Source: Planctomycetota bacterium (lineage in GTDB: Bacteria; Planctomycetota; Phycisphaerae; WQYP01). From it: a stretch of DNA of 15,044 nucleotides. The stretch lies in NCBI GenBank assembly GCA_021798635.1, contig JAJZGH010000108.1, positions 1 to 15,044 of the forward strand. The letters run 5' to 3'. The notes under the pieces are model-generated. The model saw only the letters and a list, made by a program, of their open reading frames with translations, was not told the DNA's origin and did no database searches. Shown here piece after piece: positions 1 to 6,482 of this stretch; positions within the stretch are counted from its first letter, which is position 1; every line of letters begins with the position of its first letter. The translations under genes and the position numbers were made by a program.

Positions 1-1277
1 TTCCACGTGGGGCCGACGCCTGGCTGACCATTGACGGTATGACATCCGATACATCCCAGTGACTTGTAAATTTTCGCTCCCAAAACATGTAACGCGACAG
101 GTTGGGGGCCGGCGGGTGCTTTGGCCACGGGGGCAGCCGCGCCATTTGCAGCCGCCGGGGCTGCGGAAGCGGCCGAAGTTGCGGCCTTTGTCGGTGCGGA
201 CGATGCAGCCGGCTCGCTACCAGCCGGTTTATTGGGCACCGGCGGCTGGGAGGCTTTATTGGAATTTTTACTTAAGCTGTTGATGTACCAGACAATGGCA
301 TACAGGTTCTTGATATTTTTTCCGGTAAACCGCGAGCCGTAACTGGGCATAACACCCGCGGGATAACCTTTGATCAGCACGCGTCCGGGATGAGTAATCA
401 TCGTTTTCAGGAACGCAAAATCCACGGCCACCTTCTTGCCATTGGCGAGAACCTCTTTGGAACCGGCAAGATTTTTCCAGGATGGGCCGGTACCTTTGGA
501 TCCATCCACGGAATGGCATCCTAAGCAGCCCAGCGTGGTATAAAGCTTTTTACCAACCGTTGAAAGGGGCAAAGGTTTACCGTCTTGTTCAAAAATATTG
601 GCGGCGGCAAGAATCTGTTGCTGAAATTTCGGGTACGGCTCAACGACGACGGGCGCTCGCATTTCCGAATGGCCGTTGCCGCAATATTCGGCGCATTGCA
701 GCCAATAAGTACCGGGGTGTGTGGCCTCCACCCAAGTGGTCATGACGCGCCCCGGCACGACATCTCGTTGGATGGAAAGATCGGGAATCCAAAAGCCATG
801 CAGCACATCTTTAGACGTCATATTCAATTTCACAGGCTTATCAACGGGCAAATAAAGCGTGTTGCTGATGGCTCCATTTTCATAAACAAAGGTCCAACTC
901 CACTTCTGGGCGATGACGTGGATGTTGTAGCTGTTGGCGGGCGGGGAATCCATATTCATATATTCCGTAAAGCCCAAGGCAAAAATCACCAAGACGATGA
1001 TCAGCGGAATAACGGTCCAGGTGATTTCCAACGCGTTATTATGCGAGGGAGAGTCCTCGGCGATGGTTCGATCCTTAGTGTGGCGGTAGCGAATCACAAA
1101 AAACACCATCAGGCCGACGATAAGCACGGTGAAAAATACCGAGATCCAATACCAAAAATTCCAGAGAAACTGCACCTGTGGGCTAAATGTGGATACGCCG
1201 TGCGGCAGCCAAAGCGCTGCCAAGGTGCGGCCCAAATCCATGTGTCCCAGCATCTGTGAAATCATTGTCACGCCCAT
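1..1277 (-). CDS. coxB: Cytochrome c oxidase subunit II with two fused cytochrome c domains (partial, 3' end off window)
   Basis: Read by hand on the minus strand from ATG 1277; 425 codons are visible and the frame is still open at the left edge. Subunit II accepts electrons at the binuclear CuA site and feeds the heme-copper oxidase core. Two membrane helices lie at about residues 37-63 and 82-104. The W-x-W motif is W126/W128. CuA ligands are all present: H160, C195, E197, C199, H203, M206. A first cytochrome c domain has C251-L-G-C254-H255 and a likely axial Met310. An Ala/Pro-rich linker (about 346-395) leads to a second heme motif, C409-I-G-C412-H413, cut by the window edge. Caa3-type subunit II normally has a single c domain, so the tandem arrangement is unusual. 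The start is supported by AGGAG just upstream and by only 6 nt separating it from the SCO gene, which implies co-translation. coxA and coxC probably follow outside the window. Confidence 0.95.
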   Translation of the reverse strand, partial: MGVTMISQMLGHMDLGRTLAALWLPHGVSTFSPQVQFLWNFWYWISVFFTVLIVGLMVFFVIRYRHTKDRTIAEDSPSHNNALEITWTVIPLIIVLVIFALGFTEYMNMDSPPANSYNIHVIAQKWSWTFVYENGAISNTLYLPVDKPVKLNMTSKDVLHGFWIPDLSIQRDVVPGRVMTTWVEATHPGTYWLQCAEYCGNGHSEMRAPVVVEPYPKFQQQILAAANIFEQDGKPLPLSTVGKKLYTTLGCLGCHSVDGSKGTGPSWKNLAGSKEVLANGKKVAVDFAFLKTMITHPGRVLIKGYPAGVMPSYGSRFTGKNIKNLYAIVWYINSLSKNSNKASQPPVPNKPAGSEPAASSAPTKAATSAASAAPAAANGAAAPVAKAPAGPQPVALHVLGAKIYKSLGCIGCHTVNGQPGVGPTW

Positions 1278-1283
1278 ACACTC

Positions 1284-2201
1284 CTAAACCTTCCCTGAAG
1301 TTTCTGATTTTTTCGTACGATGTTTACGCTCCCACCAGACCATGCTGCCGAGAAACGAGCCAAGGCTTATTACCACGCCCACGCCGCCGAGCAACATAAC
1401 ACGCCGTGCCACGGCGGTGTATTTGCCGGTGTAAGGATCAAACTGGCAGCATAGTAACAGGATTTGGTCAAAGACATTCGTGATTTTACGATTGCCGGCC
1501 GCCACCAATGCCAGACGCAAATCCGCGGGATTGTAATGAATGCCATAAAAATAATTGGCCAGTCGACCGCCGGGCGTGCAAATATAAATGGCGGCGGCAT
1601 GGTTATACGTATGGGAAGCAGGGTAAAATACGTAATGAAACCCCACGGCTTTGGTGATGGCCTTGATTGCGGGTTCTTTGGCGGTAAGAAAGTGCCAATG
1701 TGCGGCCAAAGCCTTTTTGAATTTTGGCGAAGCCACGGCGATATAACCGGCCTTTTTATCCGCGGCAGCAGCGGGGGTATCGGTGGGATCAAAACTGATA
1801 GTAATGACATCATAGTCTGAGCCGAGGCGGGCGGACATTTTTTCCATGGTGTGCATCAGTCCGACTTCAATAAAGGGGCATACGCCGGGGCAGCGGAAAT
1901 AGACAAAATCAAAGATCACCGGGCGGCCCTTGTGAAAATAATCACTAAGCCGGACCGGCTGATTGTGTGAATTGACAAATTCAAGGTTTAAGGGAAGTCG
2001 TGCGCCCGGATGCGGCGTTATGCCCGCATTAACCGCATCGCGTGATTGCTGCGTTGCGGTTTGCAGGCTTTCAAAGGCATTGCCGGAAGCGCGGGGAGTT
2101 ATGAGCATAAAAAACAGCGCTACAACAACCGCCATTGCGGTTACAGCCAATAGCCGCAAGGGCACATGAAAAGTTAGCCGTGTTTTATTCAGCACGTTCA
2201 T
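1284..2201 (-). CDS. SCO1/SenC-family copper chaperone for cytochrome oxidase
   Basis: 305 aa from ATG 2201; a TTG one codon earlier is a less likely start. SCO proteins deliver copper to, or reduce the cysteines of, the CuA site of oxidase subunit II, which matches the coxB gene 6 nt downstream. An N-terminal membrane anchor lies at about residues 15-35. A thioredoxin-like fold follows with the copper motif C104-P-G-V-C108 in the context YFRCPGVC and the third ligand H201. After the fold there is an extension with C251-C252-Q-F-D-P and a second hydrophobic helix (about 268-290). I recall such an extension in SCO proteins encoded beside ACIII/caa3 operons. The extension would place a second anchor at the membrane. 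No strong Shine-Dalgarno is seen before the start. An extended -10 element about 100 nt upstream may drive this gene and coxB. Confidence 0.93.
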   Translation of the reverse strand: MNVLNKTRLTFHVPLRLLAVTAMAVVVALFFMLITPRASGNAFESLQTATQQSRDAVNAGITPHPGARLPLNLEFVNSHNQPVRLSDYFHKGRPVIFDFVYFRCPGVCPFIEVGLMHTMEKMSARLGSDYDVITISFDPTDTPAAAADKKAGYIAVASPKFKKALAAHWHFLTAKEPAIKAITKAVGFHYVFYPASHTYNHAAAIYICTPGGRLANYFYGIHYNPADLRLALVAAGNRKITNVFDQILLLCCQFDPYTGKYTAVARRVMLLGGVGVVISLGSFLGSMVWWERKHRTKKSETSGKV

Positions 2202-2467
2202 CAACGAACCATTCTTACCATGACACCGCGCTTTTTCACATCATAGCGATGCGACGCGCACCAGCGTTTGGGTTGCGTCAACGCAAACCAAAACAATCCG
2301 GAATTATAACAATCGCCCGGATTGTATGCGAGCCACAACAGCGGATCCGTTGGATTGGGCGTGGCAATATTTCCGGGCCACACGGCCGTGCAGGGAAACT
2401 TCACATAGCCGCCGGCTCTTCCGGTGGTGGAACGCAGCATAAAAGTAGTCCGACTCGCCGGGACCAA
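2201..2467 (-). CDS. Doubtful small ORF before the SCO gene
   Basis: An open frame of up to 88 codons ends in TGA, which overlaps the SCO ATG by one base (TGATG), an arrangement typical of translational coupling. Third codon positions look GC-rich, as in the neighbouring genes. Possible starts are TTG 2467 or ATG 2440, neither with a visible ribosome binding site. The peptide is rich in Trp, Pro and Tyr, has no membrane segment or signal peptide, and I do not recognise it. The extended -10 promoter candidate at 2303-2311 lies inside this frame, so both cannot be fully right. It may be a real small gene, the tail of a gene truncated when the glycosidase gene arrived, or chance. Confidence 0.22.
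   Translation of the reverse strand: MVPASRTTFMLRSTTGRAGGYVKFPCTAVWPGNIATPNPTDPLLWLAYNPGDCYNSGLFWFALTQPKRWCASHRYDVKKRGVMVRMVR
2293..2325. repeat. 9-bp inverted repeat around the SCO promoter candidate
   Basis: Perfect arms ACAATCCGG (2293-2301) and CCGGATTGT (2317-2325) are separated by 15 nt. The spacer contains the TATAAT of the minus-strand extended -10 element. The geometry suits an operator that would cover the promoter, but no regulator can be named. Confidence 0.4.
2303..2311 (-). promoter_or_regulatory. Extended -10 promoter candidate for SCO-coxB
   Basis: The minus strand reads TGTTATAAT, a perfect extended -10 (TG-N-TATAAT). The -35 position has no good hexamer, which extended -10 promoters can tolerate. 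The expected start would be near 2296, giving a leader of about 95 nt before the SCO ATG. It lies after the glycosidase gene and its hairpin, so it could give SCO-coxB its own expression. Confidence 0.45.
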
Positions 2468-2544
2468 ACGGCGTGATTTGCCCCTGATTTAGCGTTATTT
2501 CGGCCCCCGGCAACCGGAAAACAATTACGCAATTTTTCCGAAAC

Positions 2545-2590
2545 AAAGCTACCTGACACCTTTTTTAAAATAAAGGTGTCAGGTGCCTTT
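2545..2590. repeat. Long inverted repeat at the 3' end of the glycosidase gene
   Basis: Arms 2545-2563 and 2572-2590 pair at 17 of 19 positions, including 13 consecutive base pairs (ACCTGACACCTTT / AAAGGTGTCAGGT), around an 8-nt AT-only loop. No clean T-run follows on the minus strand, so it is not a textbook intrinsic terminator, though such a hairpin could slow polymerase or protect mRNA ends. The core resembles short dispersed palindromes that I recall from several bacterial genomes and associate with REP-type elements; that link is from memory. The last codons and the TGA stop of the glycosidase gene lie inside one arm. Confidence 0.75.
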
Positions 2591-4039
2591 AATCCAGAAT
2601 TCAATGCTGTACGCGGGCAATGTGGGCGAAATGACAGCTCCTCGCAATTCACTTAAGCGCACGTCTCTGTGCGCGATGGTGTACCGGTAGCCGGAAAAGG
2701 TACTATTGGCGCGAGTATCAATATGAAATGTATATGGGTGAACCGTGCGGTTGGTCAGTACAAACACCAATTTGCCGGCAGGTGTTTTGAATGCCAGAAT
2801 CCGGTTGTCCGCACGGACGGAGTGCTCGTGAACGTTGATGCGCGTTGAATTCCAAGGCATGTAACGGAGAAAGCCCGCAATGGCGTTGAAATTTGGAGGG
2901 TTGTAGGTCCATTGGCCGGGCAAAAGATCGGGATACTTTTTAAAATTATCGTCGCCGGGCGGCCGCCAGAATCCCAAGGCATAGCCCACGGCTTCACTGT
3001 TGGCAATGGGCTTAAGGGCATGAAGCCAATACCATGTCGGCGAGTTAACAAACACAAACCAATTCATGATAGACTGAGCGGTGTTCACAAACATATGGCT
3101 GGTGATTTTCTTCGCGTATAAATATTCAAACTCGTTGTTGAACACCGGCTTGCCGTGGGTGTTAACGCAATATATTGACCGGGCGTTGCGGATCTGATCA
3201 TCGGAATTCGTTCCGACCCTGTGCCAGGTCCATGCGTCAACGTACTTTTCGGCCTCCGGGTCGGCCTGCAGGAGGGATCCATAGCGACCGCCCTGGCCAT
3301 CCTGGCTGGTGGCATGAATCAGCAATTTTGGATAAGCCGCGTGAATTACGGGAGCAATTTGTTTAAAGGCCTTGCGGTATGCCCATGGGGTGTAAACACA
3401 ACTGGAATAGGTGGTTGAGACTGGCGGCTCATTCTGTAGTCCCCACTGCACAGGCCTCAAGCCGTGCGACTCCAGATAATGGAGATCCTGCACAAATGCC
3501 GCCGCGAGAGCGTGAAGAAAGTCGGCATCAAAGCTGCGCAAGGAACCACCGATATAGCGATTGTTTGATTTCCAATACGGCGCGGGCGACCAGTATTCCA
3601 CGTCAAAACCTTCAATGCCCGATTCCTTCTGCATTTCCGCCAGATCGGCCATCTGGCCGTGATATCGCTCAATAATTTGCCTGTGCTGCGTATCAAGCCC
3701 GCGCAGATACAGCCCCATGGCCAAGCGGCAGTAGCGAAAGCCCCTGAGCATCTGATGGTAAAAACGTGTCCGTTCTTCTGGCAAGAGGTTATTGGGAACA
3801 GAAATTACCTGCTCCGGCAGTCCCATGTTGCCCGAGCCGATGGAGTCGCACTGTATTTCGTATCCCAGCCCCCAGATCACTTGCGCTGGTTTATCCGGCA
3901 GCAGCGCGTACTGGCCGTGTTCCTTGGAGAACCCCCGGGAATTGTCTTTATCATACGCATCCGCCGCGCTGCCGGGTGAGTTGGCGATTGGCAATACCAT
4001 TATCGCGGCAGAGAGCAGAAGTGAACGCCTGTCTATCAT
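2579..4039 (-). CDS. Secreted GH30-like glycoside hydrolase
   Basis: 486 aa from ATG 4039. The N-terminus (residues 1-26, with R4-R5 before a hydrophobic stretch and an Ala-Ala-Asp cleavage-like site) is an export signal, possibly Tat-like. The body reads as a TIM-barrel clan-A hydrolase: W-G-L-Q-N-E-P carries the likely acid/base E204, and the strand around F-N-N-E-F-E-Y carries the likely nucleophile, E303 or E305. The C-terminal part (about 400-483) looks like the beta-sandwich domain that GH30 enzymes carry, ending I-E-F-W. Known GH30 activities include glucosyl-, xylan- and fucose-directed hydrolysis; I cannot choose a substrate. It sits between the ACIII-associated cytochrome and SCO genes, on the same strand but with long gaps on both sides, so it looks like an insertion rather than an operon member. 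No Shine-Dalgarno is visible; a TAGAAT hexamer ends 4 nt before the ATG. Confidence 0.8.
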   Translation of the reverse strand: MIDRRSLLLSAAIMVLPIANSPGSAADAYDKDNSRGFSKEHGQYALLPDKPAQVIWGLGYEIQCDSIGSGNMGLPEQVISVPNNLLPEERTRFYHQMLRGFRYCRLAMGLYLRGLDTQHRQIIERYHGQMADLAEMQKESGIEGFDVEYWSPAPYWKSNNRYIGGSLRSFDADFLHALAAAFVQDLHYLESHGLRPVQWGLQNEPPVSTTYSSCVYTPWAYRKAFKQIAPVIHAAYPKLLIHATSQDGQGGRYGSLLQADPEAEKYVDAWTWHRVGTNSDDQIRNARSIYCVNTHGKPVFNNEFEYLYAKKITSHMFVNTAQSIMNWFVFVNSPTWYWLHALKPIANSEAVGYALGFWRPPGDDNFKKYPDLLPGQWTYNPPNFNAIAGFLRYMPWNSTRINVHEHSVRADNRILAFKTPAGKLVFVLTNRTVHPYTFHIDTRANSTFSGYRYTIAHRDVRLSELRGAVISPTLPAYSIEFWIKGT

Positions 4040-4043
4040 GATT

Positions 4044-4063
4044 ATTCTATCAATTAAATTGAT
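4044..4063 (-). promoter_or_regulatory. Palindrome and -10-like hexamer directly before the glycosidase start
   Basis: The minus strand reads TAGAAT (4049-4044), matching TATAAT at 5 of 6 positions and ending 4 nt before ATG 4039. It adjoins a perfect 15-bp AT-rich palindrome (4049-4063). If used, the transcript would be nearly leaderless, which would explain the absent ribosome binding site. There is no good -35 hexamer. Confidence 0.25.
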
Positions 4064-4282
4064 TTAAAGCAGGTGGACCACTAGCAATGACGGCATTGGC
4101 GGATGGCAGGCCTTTAGCAGCGGCGGTAATACTTATGTAACCGTTCACGGGCACCTCATAGCCTCAAGGCCCGGCGCGCCGGGACACGTCAACTCGATCT
4201 CGATGTATCGGGACTGTGACAGAGCACTCGTGGGCAATTCCTCCATAATTTGTGGGTATATGCCCCCAATTGGAGGCCTGTA

Positions 4283-4317
4283 GTGGCGGGCGTTATGGCC
4301 AAAGGCCATTCTGCCAC
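4283..4317. repeat. Hairpin downstream of the anchored cytochrome c gene
   Basis: Inner arms ATGGCC (4295-4300) and GGCCAT (4304-4309) have a 3-nt loop, and outer arms GTGGC (4283-4287) and GCCAC (4313-4317) enclose them with an internal loop. It starts about 46 nt past the cytochrome stop codon on the minus strand and is not followed by a T-run. It could be a 3' mRNA stabiliser or the end of the ACIII transcript. Confidence 0.35.
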
Positions 4318-4362
4318 CCGCAGATTTACGCGGAACGCTCCACTAGCCCGAAAAATCACCGG

Positions 4363-5157
4363 TCATTTGGCCGGATTATCGGGCACGGGCGGCTGCGTGG
4401 CCTTACTGCTGCGATTGCTAAGAGTATTGATATACCAGATGATCGCATTGAGCTTGGTTTCATGGGGATGCTTTTTGCCCGACAGCATAGGGCCATAGGT
4501 AGCGGGCATGACGCCGGGGGGCGCGCCGGCTACCAGCAGTGTTCCGGGGTGAAGAATCATCGTGCGAAGAAATTTATAATCAGCGATCACAGTTTTTCCC
4601 GTGGTGAGTTTTTGCGGATATCCGGCGAGATTTTTCCAGCTCGGCCCGACGCCCGGGGTTCCGTTCACCGTATGGCAGGCGATACAGCCGAGACTGGCGT
4701 ATAACTTAGCCCCCAATACGTGCATCGGGACAGCCGGAGCGGCAGCGCCGGTGGACGCGGCTTGGGGTGCCGGCGGCAGCAATACGGGCTTGGCATGTGG
4801 TGTGTATTGGGCGACGACCATATCCTCAGCAAGTTCGATGCCGACCGTGGCCTGTTTATGATTCTTCCCCACCCAATGCGGTTGGATGGAAGCGATTTGC
4901 CGCTGGTGTATCGCCGCGGACCACGCGCTGACACTGGCCTCTTTTTGCGCCTCGAGAACATGACGGTAGTGATGAAAAAAAGCGATCACCCCGAGTATGA
5001 GAACCACGACGAACAAAGCCAGAAAGGATCCCACCAGCAGGAGGTTTTGGGAATCCACATCATCTTTTTGGGCGTGGGCGCCGGCTTCCGGTCGCACCGC
5101 GTTTGGCACATGTTCCGGCGGGGAAGTGTGCTGGCTATCATACGGATTGTCACTCAT
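4363..5157 (-). CDS. Membrane-anchored monoheme cytochrome c of the ACIII cluster
   Basis: 264 aa. A hydrophilic N-terminus is followed by one membrane helix (about residues 38-61), a short region of unknown role (about 70-118), an Ala/Pro linker (about 123-144) and a C-terminal cytochrome c domain with C158-I-A-C161-H162 and a likely axial Met217 in G-V-M-P. It should shuttle electrons from ACIII to the oxidase on the outer face of the membrane. The start lies 7 nt after the actF stop, with TGAGGT as ribosome binding site, so it is part of the act transcript. The heme domain, including the trailing A-I-x-W-Y-I-N and Q-P-P-V-P stretches, closely matches both c domains of the CoxB encoded downstream, most of all the second. 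It occupies the place where accessory ACIII subunits are found, but I do not equate it with ActG. Confidence 0.9.
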   Translation of the reverse strand: MSDNPYDSQHTSPPEHVPNAVRPEAGAHAQKDDVDSQNLLLVGSFLALFVVVLILGVIAFFHHYRHVLEAQKEASVSAWSAAIHQRQIASIQPHWVGKNHKQATVGIELAEDMVVAQYTPHAKPVLLPPAPQAASTGAAAPAVPMHVLGAKLYASLGCIACHTVNGTPGVGPSWKNLAGYPQKLTTGKTVIADYKFLRTMILHPGTLLVAGAPPGVMPATYGPMLSGKKHPHETKLNAIIWYINTLSNRSSKATQPPVPDNPAK

Positions 5158-5164
5158 AAATACC

Positions 5165-6466
5165 TCACATATTTTCCAAGGCCAAAGCTTCAGCGAGTTT
5201 TGGATCCCGAATGGGCATCAAAGCACTGCGCCGCAGCAGATAAGCTGTGTGTGCCACCCACAACCCACCGATCCCCACCAGACACAGTGCATCTATCGCC
5301 AGGGACATGGGTTGAAGGGGTTTCCATACAATTTTCTCCACCGCTCCCAGCAGCGTGTATGGATCATGGTTATTGGCAACCGCAGTTAAGCCCACATGCG
5401 TGTTCACCCACACGATGGGCTGTACCTGCCAGAAGATATCCAGATAGGTAAAAAACAGCAGCCACAGGCACCAGAACGCCAGCAGCCCCTTGTGGCGTTT
5501 GACATGGCGCGACATTAAACCGAAGAACGGCACAATAAAGTGCCCGAACAGCAAAGCGATGGTGATAATCATCCATGGCCCGACCGTGCGCAACAGGAAA
5601 AAAGTGGTTTCTTTCGGGACGTTGGCATACCAGATGAGCATATACTGAGCAAAGCCGATATAGGCCCAAAACATGGCCCAGCCGTAAAGCCATTTACCCA
5701 GATCATGATAATGCTCTGTGGTAATGGAGTTAGTAAGCTTGCCTTTACGCTGAAACCAGATGGCCACCAGCGGAAGCACCGCATAAACCGCCATGCCCAC
5801 GCCGGAGAAGAAAAAGCCCGGTTCCATGTAGCTAAGCCATTTGGGCTGAAGCGACATGACATAATCAGCTCCGGCGAAGTTCATAATCCAGAACACCACC
5901 AGAAATCCCCATCCCGCCTGTTTTTGCAGCTGCAGCATTCTGGGAACGCTGCCGTCCTGATCCTGCGCAACGGACATGCCGCGGAAATAGAGGCTTAATC
6001 CGATGAGGAACGCGAAATAAATCACGCTGCGTACCATAAAGAACGGCACATTGAGATAACTGGTCTTGTTAACCAGATTCGGATCGGAATGGACGTAGCT
6101 GTAATGCGTCCAGATAAAAATTTTATGAAATCCCAGCAGCAGGGGAATGGTCAGAACCAGCAACGGAATAAAGTTGCAACTCATGGCCTCCGCCAGCCGG
6201 CGAACCACCACGCTCCAGGAAGCCCGAAACAGATGATGCCCCAGCACAAAAAATAGAGAGCTTGCCGAAATAATAAAAAACAGCAACCATGCGGTCAGGT
6301 AGCTGAACAGGAACTGCCGCCAGCCATCGTTCATGGCGGCACCTAATCCCACGGCGACTGCCAAGCACGCAATACCTGCAATCAGGCCGCCGCTGATCAG
6401 CGGGGCACCGAGTTCATCGAGATAGAACTGATCCTTCGGCCCGAGTTGTATGATTTTATTCGACAC
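5165..6466 (-). CDS. actF: ACIII subunit ActF (NrfD/PsrC-like quinone-interacting membrane subunit)
   Basis: 433 aa from GTG 6466, giving an N-terminus S-N-K-I-I-Q-L-G. The frame is open further upstream to 6631, but that part lies within actE and reads as an overlap artefact. GTG 6475 is excluded by only 1 nt spacing from the GGAG site. ActF is one of two NrfD-like integral membrane subunits of Alternative Complex III; they are proposed to bind quinol and conduct protons. About ten hydrophobic helices are visible, with family-like stretches such as W-x-x-H-Y-S-Y in a periplasmic loop, M-N-F-A-G-A-D-Y-V-M-S-L and E-H-Y-H-D-L-G-K-W. It follows actE by 16 nt and precedes the anchored cytochrome by 7 nt, which indicates one operon. 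Confidence 0.93.
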   Translation of the reverse strand: MSNKIIQLGPKDQFYLDELGAPLISGGLIAGIACLAVAVGLGAAMNDGWRQFLFSYLTAWLLFFIISASSLFFVLGHHLFRASWSVVVRRLAEAMSCNFIPLLVLTIPLLLGFHKIFIWTHYSYVHSDPNLVNKTSYLNVPFFMVRSVIYFAFLIGLSLYFRGMSVAQDQDGSVPRMLQLQKQAGWGFLVVFWIMNFAGADYVMSLQPKWLSYMEPGFFFSGVGMAVYAVLPLVAIWFQRKGKLTNSITTEHYHDLGKWLYGWAMFWAYIGFAQYMLIWYANVPKETTFFLLRTVGPWMIITIALLFGHFIVPFFGLMSRHVKRHKGLLAFWCLWLLFFTYLDIFWQVQPIVWVNTHVGLTAVANNHDPYTLLGAVEKIVWKPLQPMSLAIDALCLVGIGGLWVAHTAYLLRRSALMPIRDPKLAEALALENM

Positions 6467-6482
6467 GTTATTCACGCTCCAA

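Larger units (their letters stand above)
4040..4362. other. 323-nt gap between cytochrome c and glycosidase genes
   Basis: No convincing gene. It contains a perfect 15-bp palindrome (4049-4063, arms ATCAATT/AATTGAT) just before the glycosidase start, a perfect 14-bp GC-only palindrome (4170-4183) and a hairpin at 4283-4317. Two short minus-strand reading frames, 4050-4154 and about 4147-4245, look faintly coding and may be decayed gene remains. Confidence 0.5.

Noticed and set aside
585..1259. Open plus-strand frame of 224 codons
   Set aside because: It is fully antisense to coxB, whose frame carries all CuA and heme motifs. The plus-strand peptide has no recognisable domain and reads as a mirror of coding bias.
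1370..1813. Minus-strand frame of 147 codons inside the SCO gene
   Set aside because: Different frame from the SCO protein, Pro-rich mirror sequence, no family features.
4170..4183. Perfect 14-bp GC palindrome
   Set aside because: Short, without a second copy that I can find in the window and without neighbouring recombination signals; chance is likely in GC-rich DNA.
4720..5451. Open plus-strand frame of 243 codons
   Set aside because: Antisense to the anchored cytochrome and the end of actF, with low-complexity mirror composition and no start signal.
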